From Cognatundibacterium squillarum (lineage in GTDB: Bacteria; Pseudomonadota; Gammaproteobacteria; Burkholderiales; Burkholderiaceae_D): DNA of 64,000 nt. The position numbers were made by a program, and so were the translations under genes. A model generated the notes under the pieces. The model did not search any database and was not told where the DNA came from. It saw only the letters and a list, made by a program, of their open reading frames with translations. The stretch lies in contig NZ_BMYU01000002.1 in assembly GCF_014652435.1 (NCBI RefSeq), positions 186,001 to 250,000 of the forward strand. The letters run 5' to 3'. Below, piece after piece: positions 27,309-36,184 of this stretch (position 1 is its first letter; the number at the start of each line of letters is the position of its first letter).

Positions 27309-27958
27309 AAATTGCCGTCAACAAAGCCCACTATCCGGTCACGGTACTTGGCCCGGGAAAACGTATCGGGATCTGGCTGCAGGGCTGCCGCATACAATGC
27401 AAAGGCTGCGTTTCGCAGGACACGTGGACCAGCGATGCCGGACATGAAATGACTGTCGCAAGGCTGATGAGCTGGTGCCGTGACGTGGCTAAGGATGGTG
27501 TCGAGGGCATCACGATTTCCGGCGGAGAACCTTTTGATCAGCCGGAAGCACTGAATGCCTTACTGGATGCAATTCACTTCTGGCGTGAGGAAGCCGGTAT
27601 CACGATGGATATTCTGTGCTACAGCGGCTACCCGCTGACCACTCTGCAGAGAAAATACCGTAAGCTGCTCAGTAAAATCGATGCGCTGATACCGGAACCC
27701 TATATTGATGCGCAGCCACCGGAACTGGCCTGGCGCGGTTCCGCCAATCAGCCGCTGGTAATACTGACACCACTGGCGCAACAAAAGTACGCTGCGTGGC
27801 AGGATAGCCCGTTAGAAAATCAGGAAAAACGCATACAGACTATGACCGATGGCAAACACATCTGGTACATTGGTATTCCGGCACGCGGCGATATGCAGGC
27901 GCTGGAGTCGCTGGCAGAATCGCGGGGTTTGCGTTTTGAACAGGTAAGCTGGAGATAA
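27305..27958 (+). CDS. NrdG-like radical SAM protein (4Fe-4S activase family)
   Basis: A 217-residue protein with the radical SAM cluster motif C28-x3-C32-x2-C35 (CRIQCKGC) and the SAM-binding GGEP (73-76, in ITISGGEPFDQPEA). Overall size and layout are those of the pyruvate-formate-lyase/anaerobic ribonucleotide reductase activases. No glycyl-radical enzyme (NrdD or PflB) is present; instead the gene is fused by ATGA overlap to a Clp-like ATPase gene and followed after two bases by a kinase gene. It may therefore modify a component of this operon rather than activate ribonucleotide reductase. The substrate is unknown. Confidence 0.9.
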   Translation: MKIAVNKAHYPVTVLGPGKRIGIWLQGCRIQCKGCVSQDTWTSDAGHEMTVARLMSWCRDVAKDGVEGITISGGEPFDQPEALNALLDAIHFWREEAGITMDILCYSGYPLTTLQRKYRKLLSKIDALIPEPYIDAQPPELAWRGSANQPLVILTPLAQQKYAAWQDSPLENQEKRIQTMTDGKHIWYIGIPARGDMQALESLAESRGLRFEQVSWR

Positions 27959-27960
27959 GT

Positions 27961-30348
27961 TTGACTCAGGATTACATACGCGTTTGTCCCGGCTGTTTCA
28001 CTGAAAACAGCCACGACACCCTGCGCTGCCAGTGCGGTATGCTGCTGACCGGTGTCGACCTGACAGTGCGCCCGCAAACGCCGTCGGCTGCAGCGTCCGA
28101 CCGCAGCGTACCGGACATTACCCCGGAAAAAAATCAACTGTCTGCGGATACGATTGAGTGTCCGCACGAAGACTGTGCGCAGCAAAACCCTTCTGATGCC
28201 GAGCTTTGCCTGTATTGCAACCGGCCATTGTCAGCACCTGTCAAGGAAGACGAGCGTAAGGATACCGCTATACACGGCGGTTTATGGAATCTGCCTGCCG
28301 GCCTCAGGGATAAATACACACTGATTGCACCTTTACCCGCCTCAGGCAGTGAGGCGGACTTACTGCTGTTGCGCGGCGCAGACCACCAGCGCTACGTCCT
28401 GAAGCTGTACCGCCACGGCATCAGCCTCAAAACCGAAATCGCACAGCGACTGGAAAAAGTTCCGGTAGAACACAGGGTTCATGTGCTGGAAACCGGAACA
28501 CTATCCGGCCGGCAGTATGAACTGATGGAGTATTGCGAGCTCGGCTCTCTGCGCCAGTACCTTCAGCAGGAAAAACCGGACGCGGTACAGCTGCGGGCAA
28601 TTTTGCTGGAGCTGGACAGCGCTGTCAGCAGCGTGCACCAGGCAGGTCTGCTGCACCGTGATCTGAAACCTGAAAACATCCTGATCCGTACAAAAGAGCC
28701 GCTGGATTTAATCCTGACCGATTTCGGTATCGCTTCCGCACTGGATGCAACGCAAAAACTGACAGGCACGGCCCGTACCCTGCATTACGCTGCACCGGAA
28801 ACACTGTCCGGTGTGATCAGCGCTAAAGCCGATTACTGGGCGCTGGGGATGATACTGCTAGAAGCACTGACCGGCCGGCATCCGTTCAATCAGTTTTCTG
28901 AAGCGGTGATTCTGCATCAACTGGCTACCCGTGAAATTGACCTGAACAGCGTCAGCGATAAAAGCTGGAAAAAACTCTTGCGCGGCCTGCTGCTGCGCGA
29001 TCCGGCAAAACGCTGGGCGTCAGCAGAAATACTGCGCTGGCTGGCGAATGATATTACCCTGCCCGAACCGGTTGAGACATCGGGTACAGCGGGATTCCGC
29101 GAACCGTTTCACATTGGTGCAGATATCTGCCATACCAAGGAGCAACTGGGCGTTGCACTGGCAAGAAACTGGCCTCTGGCCAGCAACGATCTGGCAAACG
29201 GCTTATTGCTGCAGTGGTTCCGGGACGTGCAGAAAGATCATAATGCCGTTCGTATCCTGCTCGATAACCGGCATGACCGACAGTTATCGGTTGATGTTCA
29301 GTTGCTGCAACTGATTTTATATTTATCGCCGGGATTACCACCGGTATGGCGCGGGGACTCGGTTGAATTGTCCGCTGTGTTGCTGAACGCAAACCGGTCA
29401 CTGAAAGGTGAAAAAGATGCAGCAAGCTGGCTGCACGCGCTGTATCACCATAAAGTGCTCGATTTGTACGGACAGCAAGGCGATGCCGCCTCTGCCGATC
29501 TGGCGCAGCGCTGGTACCGCAGCGCTGATGAATTTGTTCAGACCTGGCACAGCTTCCGCGAAAAAATTCAGAAGCGTATTCACAGTACGTCCGCTGGCTA
29601 TGTGAATGTCGATAAGCTGATGTTCAGCGACAGCATTCCGGTCGGCCCCGACTTGCCGCATACCCATGCAAAATTGCTGGCCTGTGCATACGATGCACGC
29701 TGGGCCGAACGCTTGCGTAAGCGTTTGCAAACTAGTTACGCTGGCCTCGCTGCATACTGCCCGTGGCTGCAAGAACTCGGCGATCTGAGCAGCATGTCCG
29801 CCGCCGGATTACTCGTGATGGATGCACTGATTCCCGAAGCGGAAAAGGCTGTGGAGCAGCAAAAGCAGGCTGAAGCCTGGCAAGCCCAGGAAGCGAGCAT
29901 CGGCCTTGGCGACATATCGGAGCGTTACTACGGCACCGTGCTGGCGCTGAAATCCGCTGCGAAAGCCTGGCTGTTCTTTGAAGAGGCGGATGCTAACCTG
30001 CAGCGTGAAATCGATGGGCTGTTTGGTTTGCTGACCGAAATTCGTGAAGCGCCGCATCAGTCTGCTGACTGGCTGAATCTGAAAAAGAATGCATCCAAGA
30101 CCGAACGCATCTTGCTGCGCATGTCGCCGGTTGCCAACAATATTTCCGAACGAATGACAGAAAACGCCGGATGGCTCGGACCACAGTCAATTATCGCGGG
30201 GATGCTGCTGGCGCTGGTGATTCCTATGCTGTTCAACCGTAACCTGCTGCCATTCGTGATGCTGTTCTTGTTGTGCATTGTCGTCTGGCGCCTGCTGCCA
30301 GTGTATTTGCGCATACGGCAATTACGGGAACTTGCGGCCTTGCTGTAG
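27961..30348 (+). CDS. Membrane-tailed serine/threonine protein kinase with two zinc ribbons
   Basis: A 795-residue protein starting at TTG, with GGAG six bases upstream. The N-terminus has two zinc ribbons (C9/C12/C23/C25 and C67/C72/C83/C86). A Hanks-type kinase domain spans about 118-385: ATP lysine K148 (VLKLY), catalytic loop HRDLKPEN (232-239), DFG (254-256), APE (278-280) and DYWALG. The glycine-rich loop is degenerate (ASGSEADLLL) but the catalytic residues are intact. A long helical region (400-735) follows, then two hydrophobic helices (about 743-759 and 762-780) and a basic tail. It should be anchored in the inner membrane with the kinase in the cytoplasm. It is the last gene of the four-gene operon. 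Confidence 0.92.
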   Translation: MTQDYIRVCPGCFTENSHDTLRCQCGMLLTGVDLTVRPQTPSAAASDRSVPDITPEKNQLSADTIECPHEDCAQQNPSDAELCLYCNRPLSAPVKEDERKDTAIHGGLWNLPAGLRDKYTLIAPLPASGSEADLLLLRGADHQRYVLKLYRHGISLKTEIAQRLEKVPVEHRVHVLETGTLSGRQYELMEYCELGSLRQYLQQEKPDAVQLRAILLELDSAVSSVHQAGLLHRDLKPENILIRTKEPLDLILTDFGIASALDATQKLTGTARTLHYAAPETLSGVISAKADYWALGMILLEALTGRHPFNQFSEAVILHQLATREIDLNSVSDKSWKKLLRGLLLRDPAKRWASAEILRWLANDITLPEPVETSGTAGFREPFHIGADICHTKEQLGVALARNWPLASNDLANGLLLQWFRDVQKDHNAVRILLDNRHDRQLSVDVQLLQLILYLSPGLPPVWRGDSVELSAVLLNANRSLKGEKDAASWLHALYHHKVLDLYGQQGDAASADLAQRWYRSADEFVQTWHSFREKIQKRIHSTSAGYVNVDKLMFSDSIPVGPDLPHTHAKLLACAYDARWAERLRKRLQTSYAGLAAYCPWLQELGDLSSMSAAGLLVMDALIPEAEKAVEQQKQAEAWQAQEASIGLGDISERYYGTVLALKSAAKAWLFFEEADANLQREIDGLFGLLTEIREAPHQSADWLNLKKNASKTERILLRMSPVANNISERMTENAGWLGPQSIIAGMLLALVIPMLFNRNLLPFVMLFLLCIVVWRLLPVYLRIRQLRELAALL

Positions 30349-30496
30349 GTCTGAAACCTGAAGAAAATCATCGTCCGGACAGGATAAATTTCTGTGCCGG
30401 CAGGACTACCGGCGTAAGGAATGCAACAAACTGGTCTTATGATCGTGTATCTGTCAAAAAATCCGCAGCAGAACGCGTTTTTTCACGACACAAGAC

Positions 30497-30524
30497 TTGC
30501 ACTCGCTGCAGAACTCGCTATACA
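30497..30524 (+). promoter_or_regulatory. Sigma-70-type promoter of the HU gene
   Basis: TTGCAC (30497-30502) and TATACA (30519-30524) are separated by 16 bases, about 33 bases before the HU start codon. This is a close match to the consensus and suits a highly expressed gene. Confidence 0.65.
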
Positions 30525-30556
30525 CTCAGTAAAACTGCTTTTTTCTGGAGAAAAAC

Positions 30557-30847
30557 ATGAGCAAATCCCTGTTAGTAGAAACGATTGTTGCGGAACATGG
30601 TCTGACTAAAGTAGCTGCGAATGAAATCGTGGGTACAATCCTGGATACGATTGTTGCCACCGTAAAAAAAGAAGGCAAAATCGCACTGCCAAACATCGGT
30701 ACTTTCCAGGTCGCAAAACGTCCTGCCCGTAAAGGCCGTAACCCGTCTACTGGCGAAGCGATCAAAATCCCTGCAAAGAATACTGTACGTTTTAAAGCAT
30801 CGACTGTGATCAAAGAAGCCGTTGCTAAAACCAAAGTAGCGAAGTAA
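30557..30847 (+). CDS. HU-family histone-like DNA-binding protein
   Basis: A 96-residue protein covering the whole HU/IHF fold: helical dimerisation half (1-45), then the hallmark GKIALPNIGTFQVAKRPARKGRNPSTGEAIKIPAKNTVRFKAS, whose arm contains the minor-groove-inserting proline (NPSTGE). The Lys-rich tail (VIKEAVAKTKVAK) is common in betaproteobacterial HU variants. It binds and bends DNA in the nucleoid. It has its own promoter (30497-30524), a GGAG ribosome binding site and a strong terminator, so it is probably independent of the kinase operon upstream. Codon choice looks biased toward high expression. Confidence 0.95.
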   Translation: MSKSLLVETIVAEHGLTKVAANEIVGTILDTIVATVKKEGKIALPNIGTFQVAKRPARKGRNPSTGEAIKIPAKNTVRFKASTVIKEAVAKTKVAK

Positions 30848-30858
30848 TACTTCCCTGC

Positions 30859-30887
30859 AAAAGCCCCTGAAATTCAGGGGCTTTTTT
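30859..30887 (+). terminator. Rho-independent terminator of the HU gene
   Basis: AAGCCCCTGAA and TTCAGGGGCTT form a long perfect stem followed by a T run, about 12 bases after the stop codon. Confidence 0.9.
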
Positions 30888-31000
30888 CATTCTGACGTCT
30901 GCTGTATTAAATAGCTGATTAAGCCATCTGGCTGATTGAAGAAACTGTTAGCAGGCTTCAGCATAAATACAATACAGCATATTTCCCTCTCCCCACCCGC

Positions 31001-31303
31001 GTGACATTCAAATTGCGATACTTTCTGATTCTTGTTGACTATATACGGCCTTTACCGGAAGTGGATGCAGCACTGGATGCGCATCGTGCTTTTCTGAAAT
31101 CGCATTACGATGCAGGACATTTTCTGATGTCTGGGGCAAGGACACCGCGTGATGGCGGTATCATTCTTGCGCAAGCCAGTGATCGCGATGAAGTCAGTCT
31201 CTGGCTGCACGATGATCCGTTTTGCAAAGCGGGCGTCGCAGAATATCAGATCAAAGAGTGGAATATCACGATGTCAGCACCCGGCTGGCCCGTCACCAAT
31301 TAA
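31001..31303 (+). CDS. YciI-family protein
   Basis: A 100-residue protein with the YciI fold pattern: YFLILVDYIRPLPEVDAALDAHRAFLKSHYDAGHFLMSG, including the conserved His (DAHRAFL) and the acidic end of the fold (DDPFCKAGVAEYQIKEWN). Members resemble small dehydrochlorinases, but most have no known substrate. The start is GTG at 31001; a TTG at 31013 would give a shorter MRYFLIL N-terminus closer to other family members, and neither has a strong ribosome binding site. A cupin gene follows after 13 bases and may be cotranscribed. Confidence 0.85.
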   Translation: MTFKLRYFLILVDYIRPLPEVDAALDAHRAFLKSHYDAGHFLMSGARTPRDGGIILAQASDRDEVSLWLHDDPFCKAGVAEYQIKEWNITMSAPGWPVTN

Positions 31304-31316
31304 CAAATTCAATACA

Positions 31317-31799
31317 ATGCGCAACCAAGATCAGGTACCTGTAGCAATACACAGCGCCGCCGTTCCTGCACGTACCGTCAAATCCCTGTATCCCGCACCG
31401 TTTGCAATGCAGATGGAAGGCCGGACCAAACATGTACTCGGCGATTTATTCGGATTAAAAAATTTCGGGGTAAATCTGACGCGGCTGGTGCCCGGCGGCA
31501 TCTCTGCATTGCGACATGCACACACGCGTCAGGATGAATTCATTTATGTGCTTAGCGGATGCGGTGTAATCGTTACAGACGAAGGAGAAACCAACATCTG
31601 CCCAGGCATGTGCGCTGGTTTTCCATCGGGCACGGGCAATGCGCACCAAATTCGCAATACCGGCACAACAGAACTGATTTTTCTGGAAGTTGGTGATCGC
31701 AGTGCGGGTGATGAAGTGACCTATCCTGATGATGATCTGATGGCGCAGTTTGTCAGCGGTCAGTGGCAATTCACACACAAAGATGGCTCTGCTTACTAA
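31317..31799 (+). CDS. Cupin-domain protein
   Basis: A 160-residue single-domain cupin. Motif 1 is GISALRHAHTRQDEFIYVLSGCG (about residues 60-82, with metal ligands His-x-His and Glu) and motif 2 is PGMCAGFPSGTGNAHQIRN (His near 110). Such proteins bind a metal and may bind or isomerise small sugars or act as sensors; the substrate cannot be told. The start ATG at 31317 follows the YciI gene by 13 bases; a longer frame to 31149 overlaps that gene and is unlikely. A terminator-like hairpin lies 57 bases downstream. Confidence 0.85.
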   Translation: MRNQDQVPVAIHSAAVPARTVKSLYPAPFAMQMEGRTKHVLGDLFGLKNFGVNLTRLVPGGISALRHAHTRQDEFIYVLSGCGVIVTDEGETNICPGMCAGFPSGTGNAHQIRNTGTTELIFLEVGDRSAGDEVTYPDDDLMAQFVSGQWQFTHKDGSAY

Positions 31800-31856
31800 T
31801 CGGATCTGACTTGAAATAAAACCTTTGCACACACTAAAGCGCAAGAATGCCAAATG

Positions 31857-31883
31857 TAAAACGGGTGCTGAGCACCCGTTTTA
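31857..31883. terminator. Bidirectional terminator hairpin
   Basis: TAAAACGGGTGCT and AGCACCCGTTTTA are perfect arms around one G. The A and T runs at the ends suit terminators in both directions, for the cupin gene and the convergent leftward operon. Confidence 0.75.
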
Positions 31884-31912
31884 TCGACTGTCACGCTTGT
31901 TTTCACGTAAGA

Positions 31913-33139
31913 TCAGATTTTTACGCGCAGGTTTTGTATCGCCTGCTCTCGGCGTTTACGTTCTCTGTCATTCAGTGCATTAATCACTTCCAGCGCCTTC
32001 AGGAACTCTGCACGGCGGGCATCAAACTCTGCAAGGTCTTTTTGCTGACTGAAGGTAAGCTGACCGTTTTCCAGTTTCAATTTTCCCTGGGCTGCCTGGC
32101 AAGCCAGCAGTATCCGGCGTACTGATGCGTAATAAGCGCTTTCAGCTTCTGCAAATTCCAGTGAGGTCGTCACCATACGGCTGGCCGCCGTATCGGTAAG
32201 CTTAATGCGCTGACGTCGTTCCGCCGCCGTCATCGTTTGCCCGCCATCAATCGCAAAATATGTCTCCAGTAGTTTGTCATAGTTAGTGGCACTGGCTGCG
32301 CGCATTTCTTCAATTTCTGCAATGGTGATCAGATTTTTTTCCAGCATGACAGGATCGACCAGCGCTGCCTGACTCAGGATTTCGTCAATCAGTTTACCGT
32401 TATTCAGTTTAGCGGACAGAACTCTGTCAGACTGATCCCGTTTCAAAATGAACTGGTACAGCAACTGATTTTCCGTATCTATCCTCTGGCGACCAGTACT
32501 CAGCGGCGGCTGAATTTCCGGTGCTTCAGCCAGCTTTCCATCAGCATGGGCATTCATCGCTTCCAGATACTGAAGAAAGAATTTATAACCATCGCGTATG
32601 CGCTGATTATCTTTCTCACGGAGATAAGCTGAAACTTGTCTACCAAATTCAGGAGTACCCTGTCTGAACGCATTCTCCAGACTCTTGTAAGGCAAACTGC
32701 GCTGTACATCGTTTATTGCAGCTCTGTCCTTCAGAGCCAGCTTCAGAAACTCCGTCTGCGCAGTTCCTTTCATGGCGTATTGATCAAACTTTGCTGTCAG
32801 CCTGCCTGCCGGTGTCGCCAGCTGCTCTACATATTTCTTTGAGTATTTTGCCGACCAGTATTTACCAATCGTTTCGGTAGCGATCCGGTCCAGAACTTCA
32901 TCGGTCAAAGGTGACATCAGCAAACTGATATCCAGCTTGCCTTCGGTGGCCTCAGCCTGCTGCAAATCTTTCTGTACCTGAGCGCGGAAAAACTGACGAT
33001 ATTCATTGGCATTCAGCATGGCCTGAATATCGCTTTGCGGTGCCGGATCACTGACAACATCTGCCATGACCGGATTGCCAAGCAGCGCAGTGCAAAGGGT
33101 GACGGCCAGAATTAATTTTTTCTTCATAGATGTACGCAT
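31913..33139 (-). CDS. Uncharacterised exported protein, partner of the transglutaminase-like gene
   Basis: A 408-residue protein with a signal peptide (LILAVTLCTALLGNPVMA, cut near residue 26). The mature part is almost entirely helical and charged, without cysteines in the N-terminal half and ending in a basic helix (DRERKRREQAIQNLRVKI). An internal ATG at 33127 gives the tidier start MKKKLILAV; both are possible. Only nine bases separate it from the upstream DUF3857/transglutaminase gene, so they are one operon and probably act together in the periplasm. I do not recognise the family; the repeated helical character would fit a scaffold. Confidence 0.75.
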   Translation of the reverse strand: MRTSMKKKLILAVTLCTALLGNPVMADVVSDPAPQSDIQAMLNANEYRQFFRAQVQKDLQQAEATEGKLDISLLMSPLTDEVLDRIATETIGKYWSAKYSKKYVEQLATPAGRLTAKFDQYAMKGTAQTEFLKLALKDRAAINDVQRSLPYKSLENAFRQGTPEFGRQVSAYLREKDNQRIRDGYKFFLQYLEAMNAHADGKLAEAPEIQPPLSTGRQRIDTENQLLYQFILKRDQSDRVLSAKLNNGKLIDEILSQAALVDPVMLEKNLITIAEIEEMRAASATNYDKLLETYFAIDGGQTMTAAERRQRIKLTDTAASRMVTTSLEFAEAESAYYASVRRILLACQAAQGKLKLENGQLTFSQQKDLAEFDARRAEFLKALEVINALNDRERKRREQAIQNLRVKI

Positions 33140-33148
33140 ATCAGCCTA

Positions 33149-35956
33149 TCAAAACGATTTATCAAACGACAGTAAGGGAAATATAATCTGATCCGGCAGT
33201 GATTTCTCGCGGGCTTTTTTCAGATAAACCACTGAACGGATTTTGTTATTTTTTGCGGCGTAAAACTGCCCCAGATAGAAATAAGCTTCTGCGACATCAG
33301 GGTTTATTGCTTCGCCAGCATCTGCGTGCAATGCTTGCAGCACAGCTTCATCACCGGTTTTTCCGCTTACAGTATCCAGCACCGCGCTGCGCCAGTCTTT
33401 ATTTTTGTCGGCAAACAGAATTTCCGGTAACTTACCGTTGATTCTTAACTGACACAAAAGTTGAAGAATCATGGCAGTTTTGGTCATGCCCGGCTCTTTT
33501 GCCTGCGCAATGATGTTGCGTAATGCATCTTGTGCCGACGCCCATTTTTTTTGCTGGAAACGCGAAAGCGCCAGCATCAGCCAGAGCTGATCATCATCCC
33601 CGGTCTTCGTCAGCGCTGTCAGTAAGTCTTCCGACTTTTTAAACTGACCACTGAAAAACCATGCCTTCGCCTTGTAAGACGCAACTTTGTTATCTTCCGT
33701 CGCAATTGCATCCAGCTTCGCCATCAGGCCCGCCAGTTGCGCCGTATCGCGGCTTTGCGCAATCATCAGTGCTTTTTCTGCCAGCAACAGCGGATTGTTT
33801 TCATCGTCTTTCAAGCGGTTTTCCAGCGATAATCGTTTAACGGCATTCTGATCCTGCGCCTGCTGCGCCGCGTTATCAGCCTTTTGTACAATCGCATCGC
33901 TGGCATCGGTATTACGAATTTCCAGCGTATTTTCCATGTAACGCCCAACCTGCTTCACTTCATCCAGAAAATCCGGTACCTGCATTTCCGGCACGGCATC
34001 TTTACTCAGCGACAGATGCAGTTTCGCACTGATATCGCGGTTGACGAAGTCCAGTTTCTCAGAGAACTGAAATGCCGTTGACTGAATGTTGGTTACGCCG
34101 GGTTTATAACGGCCATTAAATCCCGCCGGCAACTGCACTTTAAATTCGTAATCGATGTTAACCGGCGAGGTTGGCACCGCCAGCGGATAACGGCGACGCG
34201 GCGTTTCCGGCACCCAGAAGCGTTCACGGAAATTCGATGCGTAATACGTGATATTCCAGCCGTTATCAGTCTTCTTAAACAAATCCGGGGCCATAAAACC
34301 CAGCCTGATCGTCACGGCATTTTCTTTCTGATCATCATCCAGCTTAAAGTCCTGCAAATATTCCACTTGCGGATAACGTTTCTGAATCGCGGAAATATAG
34401 GCTTTAACCAGTTCATCGCGTGATTGCTGTGATGCGTAATAACGCAGCATTTCTGCTTCCAGTCCGGTGTAGCGCTGCTCCACCCGCAACTCTGCGGGAC
34501 GCTTCCACTCCTTCACAATCAGCGTTTCTTTACGGTTGTTGGAGGAAAAATCGCGCTCCAGACTGACTTTACTCAGTGCATCCGTATCCGGGCTGACCAC
34601 CAGAATCTGCGATCCGACGTGCGCCTGCCCCATTTTGTCGAGCTTGCCGTATTGCTGGGCGCGGGTCGCATCCAGCTGGTACAGTTTTCCGTTCACCCGC
34701 ACCTGAATGATGGCGTGATCGAACAGCGACGGGGATGGTAATAAGCGATCAAGTCCGCGCCGCTGATATGTTGCAATCAGCACTGGCTGGGTTTTTACGC
34801 CAAGACGATTCAGTATCGTGGTCAATAACAGCGCTTTGTCTTTGCAATCGCCGTAGCGCTGTTTCAGCACCGTTTCCGGCGCGGTTGGCCGGTGCGAATT
34901 TTCACCGATCGACATCGACAAATAACGAATTTCTCTCTGCACATAGGCCAGCGCGGCCTGCACTTTTTCTTCATCGCCGGGTAAGGATGACCACTCGGTA
35001 ACCAGCTTATTCAGCAGTTCACCACTGTCCTGCGCCTGAAATAACGCGTTCGCCCACACGGCCACATCGCGCCAGCTGCGATACTGGCTGAATTGCAGCC
35101 AGCGAAACTGATCATATTCAGCCGGCGTGTATTGCTCTGTGTGTACGGCGCGTAAATTCTTCGCCGAGAAATGCAGCGTTGTACGCTGGCCGTTTTTTTC
35201 TTCGCGCTGATTCAGTTCACGCGAACCCGGGCCGATGATTTTGAAGTACACCGGATCGCGCACATCGTATTGCACGCTGACATGGCGACTTAAGACCGGT
35301 ATACCGGAATCCCATGCTGCCGAGGCAGCAAATCGTCCGTTAAACACAGGGTTTTCGCCGCTGATGGTGTACAGCACTTCCAGCGAATCGCCTACCCGCA
35401 AATCATCAACGAACACCGCAGCTGTTGCCGAACCCGTCAGAATGCCGGAATGCAGATTATTTTCCTGCTGTAGCAAACGCAGATTCGCGCTCTGGGTTTT
35501 ATCCAGTACCTGATCGCCGCGCAGAATACGAATCGTATGGATCGCCAGCTTCTGATATTCAGGCATGTAGCGCAATTCCATCTGCGCCACACCGGCGAGC
35601 GAATTCGCCTGATTGACTTCAATCACACGCCGGTAAAAGCTTGCGGCTTCAGGCCCCGTCTGAAACTGGGTATCCGTCAGACGCATCACAACGGGTTGCT
35701 TATCCGTACTTTGCGGCGCAGGCGCATCCGGTTCTGTTACCCAGCCAGGGACCGCAACACCGCGCTGCAGGGTGGCAGCCAGATCAGCCTGACTCAGACG
35801 CTGCGCTGTGGCAGTTTCCTGTGCCAGTACGCTGAACTGCAGCATCCCGCTACTCAGTACACCGGCAAGCAGTAACGCACGGGCAATCGAAGAAAAACGC
35901 AAAGAAGAGGTGCAGCCGCGGGCTGCATTCGTGGAAGTAAAGCGCTGAATTGGCAT
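33149..35956 (-). CDS. DUF3857 and transglutaminase-like protein with TPR-like tail
   Basis: A 935-residue exported protein. The ATG at 35956 gives a long basic N-region followed by a signal peptide ending near VLAQE (residue 46). A DUF3857-type beta region spans about 90-250. The transglutaminase-like domain follows, with a complete Cys-His-Asp triad: C371 in YGDCKDKALLL, H414 in DHAIIQV and D429 in LDATRAQ. From about residue 690, helical repeats resemble TPRs (AEKALMIAQSRD, KAKAWFFSGQFKKSEDLLTAL, AEAYFYLGQFYAAKNN). Such proteins are thought to act on peptides or proteins in the periplasm, but no substrate is known. It is first in an operon with the helical exported protein. Confidence 0.85.
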   Translation of the reverse strand: MPIQRFTSTNAARGCTSSLRFSSIARALLLAGVLSSGMLQFSVLAQETATAQRLSQADLAATLQRGVAVPGWVTEPDAPAPQSTDKQPVVMRLTDTQFQTGPEAASFYRRVIEVNQANSLAGVAQMELRYMPEYQKLAIHTIRILRGDQVLDKTQSANLRLLQQENNLHSGILTGSATAAVFVDDLRVGDSLEVLYTISGENPVFNGRFAASAAWDSGIPVLSRHVSVQYDVRDPVYFKIIGPGSRELNQREEKNGQRTTLHFSAKNLRAVHTEQYTPAEYDQFRWLQFSQYRSWRDVAVWANALFQAQDSGELLNKLVTEWSSLPGDEEKVQAALAYVQREIRYLSMSIGENSHRPTAPETVLKQRYGDCKDKALLLTTILNRLGVKTQPVLIATYQRRGLDRLLPSPSLFDHAIIQVRVNGKLYQLDATRAQQYGKLDKMGQAHVGSQILVVSPDTDALSKVSLERDFSSNNRKETLIVKEWKRPAELRVEQRYTGLEAEMLRYYASQQSRDELVKAYISAIQKRYPQVEYLQDFKLDDDQKENAVTIRLGFMAPDLFKKTDNGWNITYYASNFRERFWVPETPRRRYPLAVPTSPVNIDYEFKVQLPAGFNGRYKPGVTNIQSTAFQFSEKLDFVNRDISAKLHLSLSKDAVPEMQVPDFLDEVKQVGRYMENTLEIRNTDASDAIVQKADNAAQQAQDQNAVKRLSLENRLKDDENNPLLLAEKALMIAQSRDTAQLAGLMAKLDAIATEDNKVASYKAKAWFFSGQFKKSEDLLTALTKTGDDDQLWLMLALSRFQQKKWASAQDALRNIIAQAKEPGMTKTAMILQLLCQLRINGKLPEILFADKNKDWRSAVLDTVSGKTGDEAVLQALHADAGEAINPDVAEAYFYLGQFYAAKNNKIRSVVYLKKAREKSLPDQIIFPLLSFDKSF

Positions 35957-36184
35957 GAGTCTTGTGCTGTACGCCTGCCGGAGCAGGCTGAGATCCGGAG
36001 CAGCCTGTTCAGCAGTACAGCAACAATTTGCCTGAAGTTGCCTGCTGCCGTCGCGGGGCTGCAAAAGCAAACGATTCTATCATTGGATATTAATTTTTCT
36101 TTTGATAAATCCCTCGGATTCTGCATAAATACGACGTTTAGCGCAGATTTACGCAGAATCCGCCAGCGCCACAAGTGCGGAATA

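Noticed and set aside
27305-27958. Naming the radical SAM gene nrdG
   Set aside because: Motifs fit the family, but no NrdD is present and the operon context is different; a gene symbol would mislead.
30421-30560. Short frames between the kinase and HU genes
   Set aside because: They run through the HU promoter and its ribosome binding site and show no protein-like text.
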